Positions 33,011 through 44,804 of a stretch of DNA of 64,000 nucleotides are shown here, in pieces. Location: NCBI GenBank assembly GCA_946122785.1, contig CAMGYJ010000005.1:34028002-34092001 (forward strand), written 5' to 3'. The stretch comes from Linum tenue (taxonomy: Eukaryota > Streptophyta > Magnoliopsida > Malpighiales > Linaceae). Position numbers and translations under genes: made by a program. The notes under the pieces are model-generated. The model had not been told where the DNA came from. It worked only from the letters and a program-made list of their open reading frames with translations, and did no database searches. The first letter of the stretch is position 1. Each line of letters opens with the position of its first letter.

Positions 33011-35077
33011 CTTCCCTCTGTTTCTTTTCTCCTAGGGATTCAGACCAGTCAGTGTGATCGATATGAAAAAGGGTGCTTTGGGAGTGAAGGTATGGCAGAA
33101 TAGTACAGGGGAAAGAAAGAGAGATGGGAATTAGATTTACTTTTACCCTCAACTATTCAACAAGAATCAATCTCACAGTTCAGGAAACCGGATCGTTCTT
33201 TCCATTTACAGTCAACCAGAAATAAAGTGAATAGCAACAAGAATTAAAGACCATTAAAAGACGACGGAAATTTGTGATCAATCATCAGAGAAATTTCCTC
33301 CAGAGGGATAGACAATAACCCCGCCCCCTACCCTACCCTGTTTCGTTCAACTTACGCAGAGAACTAGACCAGTACGCCAAGTCAACAACAAAACCCTGAG
33401 GGAAAGAAGAAGAAAAAAAAAAACCCAGAAACCCAAGAAGCTAACAGATAAGACTTGGAATTCAAGAAAAGCTATAGCCGGAGAAAACAGAGAACGTCAT
33501 AAAACCAAAGCCCCCAGCAGCGTATCCTTTACTAACTCAATTTTCCCGGAGTCCAATCAGTAAGAAAGGAACAAGAAAGGGGGAAAAAGCGATGGAATCA
33601 TAGAAACCAACTAACGAATATTCACTTTCCACATCAAGAATCGACAGAGAGAAACGATAACCACCCAGAAAACAGAGGACCCCTAATAGTGAAGCCCACA
33701 AAACCCTTGAGAACAGCAGAATTTTCTTTCTCCCGGTAAGGTAGACGTAATTTTCGCAATCAAACAACTATCAGGAGAATCAAAAGGGTACATTATGGAT
33801 AGAACAACAAAGAGATTAAACGAAGAGGGGAGGGGGGAATGGAGAGAAACGCACAAGCATCGAAGCGAGAGAGAGAGAGAGCAATTGAATTCCGGGAAAA
33901 ACAGAGAGCAGACGAGAAAGAAATTTTTTTTTCTCGGAAAAGCTTCTTACAGAAACTCGATCGCCGCCGGAGTAAGGGGGGAAAGTTGCTGATCGGCGGC
34001 GGCAGAATCTTAGAGCAGTTCCGGAGCGAGGGAGTTGACAGCGAGTTTACTAGTCTTTTCTCTGTTTCGAAGAGAGCCCAAAGCCAACAGATTTCTTTAC
34101 TGAACGAAGTGTGGGGGGGCCTGCGTACAAAGTTTGCTTATATTGGCACGAAGGGGCGTAGACTGGAGGAAGACTTCCGTCGGGTGACGTGGCGAGGTCT
34201 TATTGGCGCCCCACCGTTTCAAGTCTAAGCTTGCGTGAAGGTCAAGTTTGCCGCAGGTGGAAGAACTCACATCGCCGAGACTCGCGTGACGTACGTCACT
34301 GACTTAATCTCCTTCTACTTCCGCCGCGGGCTTCTCGGCCGTTTCGCGGAATTGCTATTGCCATTGCCAAATTAATTTGAAGTTCCACCACGTTGCTTGA
34401 ATCGAAAGGAACGCCAGAGAGGATTTCGGTTGTCCCCGCCTCCAAACCGTTGCCCAAAATGGTGTGTAATTGTATGCTTACTGCTTAGTAGTGCTCTTTG
34501 ACATCCCGTCTTTCAGCTTGACGATGATGCCTTCACCACCTGTGCACTACTGTTGGGTTTTCTAATCTGAACCTTTTGTACACAACTGGAGGAATTTGTG
34601 AGAAAATCACATTGGGGAGTTTCTGGTCGCAAATTTGAGTTCAGATATAGTCACCATGATGGAAATTCGGCGAACAATCCAAGGATTTGAAAACAGCCTC
34701 GAACAAGGGAGAAGCTTGCATTGGATGGCGATTTTTCGACGGTTGGAGTTTACCGGAGAAACGTGAAATGAAGCAAATGCGAATCGTTCCGGATCCTAGA
34801 CCAAAATCGAAACGAGATAAATTCACATCCAGAAATATTGGCTGTAAGATTCTGACCCAGCAACAACCCTAAAAAAACAGGAAAAGTACCCCAAAACACA
34901 TTTACACATCAGCAACCACAGTTAACCATTCTAAATTCTGCACTCTTTTGAGAGGACAGTCAGGGAACTTCCATCTAGAGAGCTTTATTCCTAGTTCTCA
35001 AGCTTCAGACTCAGAGTTCCACTCACAAAGTCAGAGCCGAGAGAGAGGAGAGGAGAGGAGATCTTATAAAGTCTGAC
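33011..35077. other. Intergenic between the two F-box genes
   Basis: Leader/promoter of the first F-box gene and 3' flank of the second. GA-rich microsatellite-like tracts at about 33868-33882 and 35040-35062. No further gene supported. Confidence 0.5.
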
Positions 35078-36178
35078 TCACATCTCGACGAGGCTATTAA
35101 CATAGGGAACCATCTTGGAGTTGAAATCAACATCAGCTGCTACCGTCGAGAATCTCCTGGTTCTCATGTTATAGCAAACAAGCGCCTTGGCTGCTTTAAT
35201 CACCACGGTATCCCCGCCCACAAACATCGCGCTAGCTTGATCCAGCCGATTCCCTTCGAAGAGGAAAGACTCGATCACCGCCTCGTGGTTCATATTCCAA
35301 GCTGAGGCTCTACTATTCATCTGCATCGTGTTGGTGAAGGTGTTGGACAGTTGAAAAACTTTCAGCTGGGGACCAGTGATGGAAGCAACAGCGAGCTTCC
35401 CGTTCGTAAACCCGAGAGCACAGATCTCACCAGAGGATGAGTAACTGTACCCGCATGAGGACTGGATAGTCGACCGCTCGCTCGTGAGATTGAAGGCCAG
35501 GATCCCTCTGGTTTTCGACCGCCAATAGACACTCCCACCAGCATACACACCTGGAGTTGACATGAGCTTACTGTCCCCGAAGCAGATCTCATTAGAGATT
35601 CTCCAACCTTTTGTGGCCGAAGAGTATATCTCGAACTCGCAGCCATCGAGGTCAGAAGGGAATGCACAGATCAGCTTGTAGTCGGCAACAAAGTTGAGCA
35701 GCGAGGGCTCAAAGGCGATCACGATTGAAGGGTCAGACCCGTGATCAGCATTGGGCTTAGGGAGCTTGGTCCACTGCTTGGTGACAGGGTTGCAGACGTA
35801 GTATGGTTTCTGGCCGCTTCGGCCCTGGCAGCAGACTAGGCCATTGGAGGAGCATCGGACATGGACCGGTTCAGGCAGGAAGCTGAAGGACGGGTCAGCG
35901 ACGCCATATGCCATTGGGTCCAAGGGTATGAATGTGGGTTCGCCAGAGGTGGAGCGACAGAAGAATCCGGACAAGTCGTGGAATGAGTTGGACTGGCTGT
36001 GGGCGAAGAAAGGGGTGGAGATCTGCAGCTTCCACTCACGGCAGACGGTTGTGCACCGCCGGAGGGATTTGGCGGGAAGGAATGGAAGGGCTACTTCTCT
36101 TATGATGTCCTTGAGATCCATGTAGATCTTGTTGTTCTTGTTGGCAATGAACTTGCCCTGCTTCTTTCCTCGATCCAT
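35078..36178 (-). CDS. F-box protein (beta-propeller type), tandem paralogue
   Basis: Single coding exon, 366 residues. A short basic N-terminus (MDRGKKQGKF) precedes the F-box at about residues 20-62 (DIIREVALPFLPAKSLRRC then VCREWKLQISTPFFAHSQS). The propeller region has YYVCNPVTKQWTKLP and EIYSSATKGWR, matching the first F-box gene at the same places, and ends MVPYVNSLVEM. Probable SCF substrate receptor; target unknown. It lacks the first gene's acidic extension and its intron. The 5' UTR probably extends beyond 36200 and may contain an intron; the region to about 36960 has leader-like sequence. Confidence 0.87.
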   Translation of the reverse strand: MDRGKKQGKFIANKNNKIYMDLKDIIREVALPFLPAKSLRRCTTVCREWKLQISTPFFAHSQSNSFHDLSGFFCRSTSGEPTFIPLDPMAYGVADPSFSFLPEPVHVRCSSNGLVCCQGRSGQKPYYVCNPVTKQWTKLPKPNADHGSDPSIVIAFEPSLLNFVADYKLICAFPSDLDGCEFEIYSSATKGWRISNEICFGDSKLMSTPGVYAGGSVYWRSKTRGILAFNLTSERSTIQSSCGYSYSSSGEICALGFTNGKLAVASITGPQLKVFQLSNTFTNTMQMNSRASAWNMNHEAVIESFLFEGNRLDQASAMFVGGDTVVIKAAKALVCYNMRTRRFSTVAADVDFNSKMVPYVNSLVEM

Positions 36179-37309
36179 TGCAGAATTCGGATCTAAGTTA
36201 CTGCATCAAATAGACAAAATTAAGGGAACTAAACCTACCAAATCACTCATACCACTGATTCATAAAGAAAGAACATCGATTGTAAGAAAATTTGCTTCAC
36301 TAAGAAGCACCCTCAATGCTGATTCTGAGATTGGTATTCAATAAAAACAAACACAAGAGTAGAGCAGTTCATCAACAGTCTGCAATGTCAGTTACTTTTC
36401 GTAAACTTGAGCAGCAAAACTGAATCATACCAGGATTATAAGGAAACGCACATAAACGAATGGATTCAGAAACTGCAAACACAGAAAAACCCTAAAACAA
36501 ATTGCAATGAATTGCTAACACTAATTTCCAGCAAGAGTTCTCTTTTGACTTATTAATTTCTACCTCCCAGAAAACTTCCCGAGCAACCAAACAGTCTGAC
36601 GGCGCGAGAAAGAACCACGGAAGCAATTTGTACCGAAAGGTGAAATCCAATCCATAGTCAACTAGAGAAAGAGAAACTACGAATTCCGACGACGATAGTA
36701 ATGCAGAGAGTGAGAGAGAGAGAGAGATGAAACCTGTACAGAGATTGTTCAAACGGAAGCTGTACTGATTCAGTGATCCAGACCTCCAACGAGAGTGGGG
36801 CAGGCGGGCGGCCAACAGAGAGCAGATCGCCGACGGGGGAGTCTCCCCTGGGCGGAAGCTACCGGCTCCTACAGCGGCAGCCGGAAGCCCTAAACACGAA
36901 TTGGAGGAGACGATCGAGACAGTAGAGCCGTCAAGCGAAAACGACTGAAGAACAGAGCGGCTGGCTGATCTAACCGGGGCTCCTGGCGGCGGTGGTGGAC
37001 GTCAGACGTCAGAGGTCAGAGGAGGATGGAAGAACTAAACAGAAAGAAGATTTGTGGGGTTCGGGGAAAATCATTATTTATTTGTCGTTGTAAAACCTAA
37101 ATAAAACGGGGAAAGGAATCAATCTAGATTAGGGACTAAAGGATTAGTTTAGTTTGGGCTGGGCTGGGCCTGTAGCCATGTATATAACTTTTGGCTCATG
37201 AACTTTTACGGACTTTCTACTGAAGTCCCAGAAGTTTTTTTTCCCTCTATAGCATCCTCGAATGTGGAAACTCAAATTCAAAGGCCGACACACATTCCCT
37301 GTATTGATC
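36179..37309. other. Upstream region of the second F-box gene
   Basis: Contains the probable 5' leader (with GA repeats near 36710-36730) and promoter. No other coding region is supported. Confidence 0.45.
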
Positions 37310-38060
37310 GATTTTTTTATGGAGCTGTTCCTGAGGAAGCTGATGACCCAAATTAATCAGCCCAATTTATTTGTGGCGGTGGTAGCTCGGCGGATTTGGC
37401 GATTCCGTAATTGGGTTGTTTTTTAGGGCAAACAGTTTGGGATCCCTTCGCTTATGCGACAGTTTCATCATCAATTCCAGGAATGGATTGCTCTTCCCGT
37501 TGAAAAAAGTCTGAGTACTGCTTGTCGTGATGGTCTAGTTGGACCTGTCAGTACGACTCATTCCATTGTTTGTATGTGGGATGGTGCGACGAGGGCTGGA
37601 TCTCATTCGGCAGGTGGGATTGTAATCAAGGATCTCGCAGGCAGTGTCCTTATGGCTCGAGGCTTTCAATTCCCTGATACTGATGACCCTTTGGTGGCAG
37701 AATTATTGGTTCTGCGAGAGGCTGTGCGGTGGTGTCTGGAGTTGGGGTTTCTGGAGACTAGTTTCCAAGGAGATGCTCAGGTCATCATTGATAAGATCAC
37801 TCGACGGGATGCGAGGGATAGTCGGGTAGGGTCGGTGTTGGCGGAACTCATCGGGGTGTTTTCGACTTATCATGTGCTTAATGTTCGATTTGTAGGTCGG
37901 AGTAGTAATAGGGTTGCCCATTTAGTGGCTAGAAAAGCCCTCAGTTTGTACCCGACTGCTTGTCGTTTCTTTGATTTCCAGACCTGGCTGAATTTCTGGG
38001 TGTAATTATCTTTTGCTCTTGATAATATAGTGATTATTTTTTGTAAAAAAAAAAAAAAAA
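37310..38060 (+). mobile_element. 5'-truncated LINE retrotransposon end with RNase H and poly-A
   Basis: The clear open frame (37454-38005, 183 codons) is a LINE-type RNase H domain: CMWDGATRAGSHSAGGIVIKD start, ELLVLREAVRWCLELG middle, QGDAQVIID, and a SSNRVAHLVARKAL end. Upstream frame to about 37325 continues as retroelement protein (FVAVVARRIWRFRNW) with a stop at 37423-37425. A short 3' UTR is followed by sixteen A residues at 38045-38060. It is 5'-truncated and inactive. I could not identify a target duplication. Confidence 0.8.
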
Positions 38061-38241
38061 GACATCCCTTCGAGGCGGAGGCAGTAAGTTCCTGAATTGA
38101 ACACAGAAAGGGTAGCAAGAAAATGAACCAGTGGCAACCAAGAAATATTCCATTTTCATTTTTGGGTATACAAGGGTTCTTAAAAAATTAAAGGCCACCA
38201 CACATTCAAGATAAGAACACATTTACTTCCCTCAGCTCTAT

Positions 38242-38751
38242 TCACCCAAAGCACTGATCGCCGGGAACCGGAACAGGACCCGGAATGTAGCCTGTACCCA
38301 GAAACTGCAGCCCGAAAACCACCAAGATCGCGACCAACGACAGGTAAGACAGCCCTTCCACGGCTCCAAGCAACCCGAACGGGCCTTGGGGAAGACCCGA
38401 CCCGGTTTTGGACTTGGTATAGACCGACCACCCAATGATTCCCACCACCGCCAAGTAGCTGATTCCCTCAATCGCCCCGATGGAGCCGCCCGGCCCCGGC
38501 GGGAGCCCGCAGCCGGTGGTCTTGAGGGTGTAGAGCGACCAAGCGATCACTGGGTTCGCGATCAATCCCCCTGCTATTGCAGCTTTCTCTACCGCGCCCA
38601 CTCCGCCGCTCTCCTCCGCCTTCGCCACCACGCTGAGACGCCGTCTGTGCTGGTTTGACACCCTGGCGGCAGCGGCATTAGGAACTCGGAGCCTGGAATG
38701 GAAGAAGGTCGATATTGTGGCTGCCGCCGGTGGTGAAGATAATGAGAGCAT
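38242..38751 (-). CDS. Plastid thylakoid membrane protein, DUF1118/RIQ-like
   Basis: 169 residues. ATG at 38751 is chosen because the longer frame starts only at GTG. The N-terminus (MLSLSSPPAAATIS.., Arg-rich near 40) looks like a chloroplast transit peptide, with VVAKAEE as a likely cleavage region. Three hydrophobic segments follow: IAGGLIANPVIAWSLYTL, YLAVVGIIGWSVYT and LSLVAILVVFGLQFL. Between them is a repeated G.GLP.GP.G..GA.EG.SYL element. I associate it with the RIQ1/RIQ2 (DUF1118) grana proteins that influence LHCII organisation; this comes from memory of the family and is moderately sure. Single exon. Confidence 0.65.
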   Translation of the reverse strand: MLSLSSPPAAATISTFFHSRLRVPNAAAARVSNQHRRRLSVVAKAEESGGVGAVEKAAIAGGLIANPVIAWSLYTLKTTGCGLPPGPGGSIGAIEGISYLAVVGIIGWSVYTKSKTGSGLPQGPFGLLGAVEGLSYLSLVAILVVFGLQFLGTGYIPGPVPVPGDQCFG

Positions 38752-39410
38752 TTTGCTTTTGTTTTTGGTTCCCACGGTGGAGTTGGAATTCGATAAGTGA
38801 AAGGGTGAACTGTGAAGTCTGTGCAGCGCCGCTAAAGTTCAAACCAATTCAGTTCACTCATAATGGAAATGGGCTGGAGAGCGTTGCGGGTTGGGCCCAA
38901 TACAAACAGTAGCGCACTTGTTGCATAAAATGATCAGGGCAACAGGGGCAAATGAAGGGTAATGAACTCTGCTATCCTGAAATTCAAAACAAATTTCATA
39001 CCATTCTACAAGCACTATCAAAGACTTGAAACAGAGCAGTGACCCATTCTATCTGGGGATTCACTGTGAATCATTCACATAGGAACAAATCTAATATGGT
39101 AAAAGAACAAAAAGAATCAAAATTTCGTAGTAAAGTGATTGATCTACTAATCGAGCAACGGTAACATATATCGCGTTTGATATCGAAAATATCTCTATAT
39201 CCATAAGCTTCCTGTGGAATGAAAACCTAAGTACGTACATGATCCTTTCATCCGCTGTAAACAGGAGGAAGAACTGCTAGTGTGATGCTTCTTCACCAAC
39301 TCCGACAAACTTCTCGTTCAGTTCGTTGAAGAACTAGTGAGTGTTGGTAGAGAAATAGAAGGGCAGGAAGCTTCAGTTCCTCTGAGAAAGAACTGTCATT
39401 TCTTTTCTGT

Positions 39411-41489
39411 TCATCGGTGGATTCCTTGGTAACTCATTGCAGCACCTCCACCTTTCCCCATCAGCTTCAGACTCTTGCTTATTTCCCGTGCATTCTGTAG
39501 AGGATAATCGTATCATGTCAAATGCATTGCCTACAGAAAACTTGTGAAGCTTTGTTGCAAAGGTCAAGGGCAAAGCACAGACAAAACAATGATGAAATAT
39601 TCGAGAGACAATAAAAGTAAATTAAATCACTAGCAAGTAGCGATAGAAGTACTCAATACATTAACCAGTGGATCGGCAGTATCATTCACCAGAAAAAATA
39701 TACGCCAGAATACGAAATCCAATAAAGTTTTTAGTGAGGGTCTGAAGAATCATCTCAACTTAACTAAGTTTTATGAGGCAAAGAGCTCCTCAAACTTCAT
39801 GTTCTTTGCTTCTGATGCTGGGTCAAACTTGACGGTGGCGGTATATTAACAGAACATCTCAAATTTGAATCTAGAGAGCTTAATTCACAATGAATGAATT
39901 CCAGTGAAAACGAAATCTAGACTTAAATGAGCAAACACCAACGTTTTTCAATACAAAATACGCAACCAGAACCAGAAGGAAGAAAAGAGAACGAAGTTGA
40001 AAGCTCTTTAATAGGAAAAGAAACAGGTTTTAATTTCAGTTAAGTCGGGAAACACCATAGAAATGGTAAAGTTCAGAGCTTCATATTGGGTACCATAGCA
40101 TACAAAGGGTGCAAGCTTTCATGGCACACAAACGAGGAACACAGTTATTCGAGAATATGCACTACATTGGTGAAGGACAAACTGTGAATCCATGAGGGGA
40201 AAAAGATAAGTATGCCTTTCATTGCAACCAAACCAACTAACATCACTGCTGTTTTCTTTTTTGGCAATTGAATCCAACACCATATTGAGTAATTCCCAAG
40301 AGAAAAACGGTTAAAAGAACTGCTATGGGCTTATCTCAACCATGAACTCTGCCGAGCGATCTAACAGATTCCACAAGTTGGTAGTCAAGGGATTCACAGT
40401 GACCGTTTACGCACTTCTTTTTTCCAGATAAGGGTGACTTAGATTTATTTATGAAGCACTTCTTGTCAAGGGGCAAACCAGCTCTCACTTCTATCCTCGC
40501 ACAAATTCACCTTCAACCAAGCAACCAGCTCTCACTTGCTTGCCTACACTTAATGCAGAGTCTAAAACATGCAAGACATGGCAAAAACCCATCTAAACTC
40601 AGTGAATGAACTATTGTTTGGCCATAGAACAAATAGTTACCATACTGCAATTGTAGGTGACTGAAAAGCAAGACAGCGGTCTGCTAAATTCTACATCAGA
40701 TACTGCCATAGAATCATATGTCTAAGACTGTGATCCAAACGGCACCGTCAATCAAACCACAAATCCTACCCCTATTCAATTTGTAGATCTTCTCAAAAGA
40801 ATACTACACCCACACAAACAGCAATTCCACCAATCTAAAGAACTAGTTGATAGTTTAATTCAAATGGACATTTCCGAAACAGAAATCAGAAAGCAAATTC
40901 GAGCAGGAGTGGGAGGGGTTAATGGCGTCTCACTCACCGTGGATTGAGCAGGAGGCGGATCAAGATCAATCGATCGCACAGACATCTTAGCAATCTCGGT
41001 AATGGCAGCGTCTCTGACTCCAGGGACGTCGCTGGTCAAGTCCTCGTAGGCAGCTTCGAAAGCCTCCTGCCAGAACCTCGGTAGTCTGATCCTACGGTTG
41101 TTAGTGTAGACATCCCACATATGCGTCACCACCTTCTCCCTCTCCTCCATCTCCTACAAAATTACCCCGCACCACCTAATCAGCCGAGATCCGACCTACA
41201 AACCGAAAGGACAGAGAACACAGGATGGAGAGAGGGAGATAATTTTTACAAGGACGTCGAGATCGTCGTGGATAGGCGTGTCGATGTCGTCGGAGAGGCG
41301 GTTGAGGTTGCCGGCGGACCAGCGGAGGGTGACTGTTCCGGTGAACATGGACCACAATGCCAAGAGAAGAATGGCAGCTAAGGCCCAGAACTTGTACCTG
41401 CCTTTCCCGAAGAGAGAGGAATCGGAGGTGTCCTTCTTCAACAAGCTGCCCGTCGCCGTCGATGTTGGAAGAGAATCGTCATCCTTCAT
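39411..41489 (-). CDS. DUF1195-like small membrane protein, function unknown
   Basis: Exons 41250-41489, 40938-41153 and 39411-39494, all phase 0; 179 residues. One membrane span near residues 33-52 (FWALAAILLLALWSMFTG) follows a polar N-terminus. The next part is a conserved soluble domain (WSAGNLNRLSDD, then RLPRFWQEAFEAAYEDL and SDVPGVRDAAITEIAKMS). The last exon encodes only 27 residues (AREISKSLKL... MSYQGIHR) after a 1.44-kb intron. It looks like the plant family once labelled DUF1195, but that name is from memory. No enzyme motif seen; function not known. Confidence 0.75.
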
Positions 41490-41989
41490 CTCGATTCTGC
41501 TCCGATCCGGATGCTGGAAATTTTCCTCTCGCTTCCAACCGAATCGATCGCAAATGGAAAGTGTCAGTACCGGAGTTTGTCAGATCGATAAGCTATCTCC
41601 CTCTTGCTCCTTTGTTCTTCGTTTCCTTTTGGTGTTAGATTGCTTGCTGCGGGGAGGGACGGGAGTGTGGAAGGAAGAAGAGCATGAGGAAAAGGGAGTC
41701 GTTAATTATTAATTATTTAATTATATTTTCCGTGGGCCACCGTACCATATTTTGTGGTGTTGTGGCGGTGCGTATCCCAGAGAGAGGGAAGGGAAGGAAG
41801 CTGATGGCCTTTGATTTGATGGGCCAGTCAACAAGCTCTGGATCTGGTTCTGGATACGTTCCCAACTTCCTCCAGGCTCCAGTAGTCCAACCAACCTCCA
41901 AACCGACAAGGAACGACACCACTCGCTTGCGTTTTTGGTTTCGTGGTTCGTTATGTGATTTGGTGTCGGGGAATCAAATGAATAAGGGC

Positions 41990-42165
41990 TAATATCACTG
42001 TAAATATTAATTTTTAGTGAAAGCGTCATTTATATTATGTAACTTCAATAAATACATTAATATTACAACTTATTGTGTGTTTGTGTGATTTTTTATATGA
42101 GAATTTTTGTTGACCGTTAGATTTAACGGTTGACTTAACGTTGGTCAACCTTTATCTGTCCATTG
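41990..42165. repeat. MULE TIR remnant
   Basis: GGGCTAATATCACTG at 41987 resembles the left end of element C (GGGCTAATACCACTG). About 110 bp in is GTTGACCGTTAGATTTAACGG, matching the subterminal motif of the other MULEs here. No opposite end is close. Solo or half element. Confidence 0.55.
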
Positions 42166-42322
42166 ATGGCGTGACTATGTAAGATGAGACTATGGAGATC
42201 GAGATGAGACCTCTGGAAAAGGTCAGAGACGAGAATTCTTCACGAATCACGTCCGACCGGACCTATCACATAACCTCCATAGCCAGGGGTGGCAAAGGCT
42301 AATTAAGGGGTTCCATGGCACC

Positions 42323-43094
42323 AGGGGCAGAGGCAGAAGGTTAAAGGGTGGGTTCGGAAGATAAAATGATATATTAGGTATAATAGTTAATTGGATATGA
42401 AAAATAATACGTATTTCAATGAGAATGATTGACCTTTGAAATATTTTATGTATGATTTATATGTGTATTGGCATATAACGAGCTACAGACAAATGACAAT
42501 GCACCATGATCCGCCCAAAATTAGAGTTTTACTTATTCAATATCTACAAAAAAATTCACCCAATCATAGCTAGTTTGTAAAAATACTTTTATTTCAATCA
42601 GGAATAGGAGAGTGTAACAAGTGGCTCCAAAAGGGCAAAAATGAATAAATTAGTATAATAGTTAATTACGAATGAAATTTAGGGCACTTCAAATTGAGAA
42701 TGACGACCTAATTTTTTAAGCACAAGTCACAAGATATTCGGATTTGCGAAAATTTTAAGCACATATAAGTTGATTTTGGTAATAGGGAAGTCTTAGTAAA
42801 TACTAAATACTATAAGGTCTGTTATTAAATCTAACCCAATAACTCGAGTTATTGATGCTAAACGGTCTTGACAAAGAACATCGTTCAAAAGCAAATGTCT
42901 AACCAGATCATAAATAATTGTTTGATACATATGAAGTGATATTCCTGATAGTTTTGACAAATATTTAATTTACCATGATTTTTTAAATATAAAATTATAT
43001 CATGAATGGTTTAAAAAGCTAACAAAACTATTTTATAGTAAATATTTTTTTCTAAATGAACCCACCCTCGCCAAAATCCTGGTTACGCCCCTAC
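42323..43094. mobile_element. hAT-like non-autonomous element, tentative
   Basis: The left side has AGGGGCAGAGGCAGAAGG then GGGTGGGTTC. The right side is the partial inverse: GAACCCACCC then GGTTACGCCCCT. AT-rich, non-coding interior. Target duplication not found, so ends are approximate. Confidence 0.45.
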
Positions 43095-43712
43095 AGAGCA
43101 CCCCCTTAGATTTAGAGAAAAACACAAAAGATCAATAGTATGAGTATGTTAATAATGATATTTAAATTCTCAATTGTCAATAGTGAAATTTTCTATCGTC
43201 AAACCAAAACAAACTATATAAATTAATTTCTCTGCTAATTTCTACATTCTAGGTTATCAAGATGGATAAGAGGTGCAAATTATTAGAGAAAATTATTAAT
43301 TTTTTATGATAACGATAATTGGAATAGAAAATTAGTTTTCATTAATATATTTGCTTGTGACAATATATTTGATTTGCTAGGCAATGCACACCACAAGTTG
43401 ATAATACTTTATGCAATGAAACTATTTACTAGCTTTGGCATTAAGTGAATGAAATTATGAATAGTTGTTTGGTGAGATACATTAACTGTGAAATCTTGAT
43501 AGTTTGACCTATTCATATAGTTTAAGAATAATCTCAAACATGAAATCGAATATGTAAAGTTATTTATTGCACCTCCTTCAATAGAATACTGGCTACACCA
43601 CTGTCCATAGCGGCGCGCATATTTCGCACTTTCAACAACGTCATTATGAACCTGGAAAATATTCCATATGTACCAAAGCAGCTTGGAGATTTATTCAGCA
43701 GTTCACTAAATT

Positions 43713-44064
43713 GGGGTCGTTTGGAAGTTGCGATTGTTAAATAGATGTATTGTTGAGAATGCATGTATAATATTATACATGTATTGTCGAATTTGATGCA
43801 TTGTAGAATACAACGTTTGGTATGTGTGATTGTGTAGGTCGCATCAGCTAAAAGCTGAGACAAAACAATCTCAACTCAACTATCTCAACAATCACAACGA
43901 AAAGTTGAGATATAACAATCACTCAAAATGAGTGATAGTTTCTGTCACATCACAGAAACAATCCATGTATTGTTTCTGCTAAAAAAACAAAAAAACGATG
44001 CATTGTAAACAATGCATGCATAATGACAATCTCAACAAAACTATCGCAACTTCCAAACGACCCC
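43713..44064. mobile_element. Tourist-like MITE
   Basis: The ends are GGGGTCGTTTGGAAGTTGCG and its inverse CGCAACTTCCAAACGACCCC, a near-perfect pair of 20 bp or more. The first 11 bases equal those of the Harbinger element at 59517. The interior (352 bp total) has AATGCATGC-type inverted motifs and no coding region. A TTA/TAA duplication is not visible. Confidence 0.72.
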
Positions 44065-44482
44065 GTATAACACAACTTCATTGCAGAAAGCCAGAAACTA
44101 CCCTAGAACATTTTGCCACTATTGCTGCAAAATCCAGGAGCATTTTTCCTGCTTACGGGTTTGGGCCTTTGAACAAAGTCCACAATTTTTGGGTCCATTT
44201 GCTTTCTGTTCACCTGGGCTATGGGTTGTACCAAAAAAGAATCTGTTAATTTTTTTTTTGTCGAAGGGGCCCAAATATTTTTCAGTCTGTTACGAAGAAT
44301 TATCTACTCTTCTCTGTTCATCTTCCCGTTTCTCGCGTTTTCTTAAAAAAAAATCTTCCCGTTTCTCGCCGTTGAGAGCTCGCAGAGTGCAACTCCCAGG
44401 AAGACTTCTTGTTCTTGTTCGTCTTAAACACCAACTACCGCCAACTCCATCTACAGCCTCAAATTTCCTCTTCGGTTTCTTT

Positions 44483-44795
44483 GTAAGGTAGAGATCTCTG
44501 CTTTCCTTTTATGACTTGATGGTTTGATTCGCTTTACCATGATCGGCCGGCCGATCATTTATCGCGTCCGATCGCCGTAAAGTTTGCCCCTTTTTTTGTT
44601 CGTAAGTGAAATAAGAACATGGGTTCTGCTTTTACAGCTCTGATTTATTGATGTCCTCGCTTTGTGGGTCGTCTTTTTATGGTGCTCTTTGCATTGACCG
44701 TTCTTCTGGGCTGGTCATCAATTGACTTAAAATTGACCGACAGCTAGGGTGTTGTATGATGAGTGGAATACTGATCTCCTTTTGTTTTCAATTAG
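44483..44795 (+). other. 5' UTR intron of the TOM1-like gene
   Basis: The donor is in TTTGTAAGGTAGAG at about 44483-44488. The acceptor CAATTAG ends at 44795, nine bases before the ATG at 44805. The upstream leader begins somewhere after 44290. Inferred from splice signals and the spacing. Confidence 0.55.
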
Positions 44796-44804
44796 GTTTC
44801 TAAG

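Noticed and set aside
33795..34228. Arg/Glu-rich 65 and 129 codon plus frames
   Set aside because: GA-rich leader DNA of the F-box gene region; no family match and no splice partners.
44081..44491. 136-codon plus frame upstream of TOL1
   Set aside because: Covers MITE flank and 5' leader; composition is not protein-like and it ends at the 5' UTR intron.
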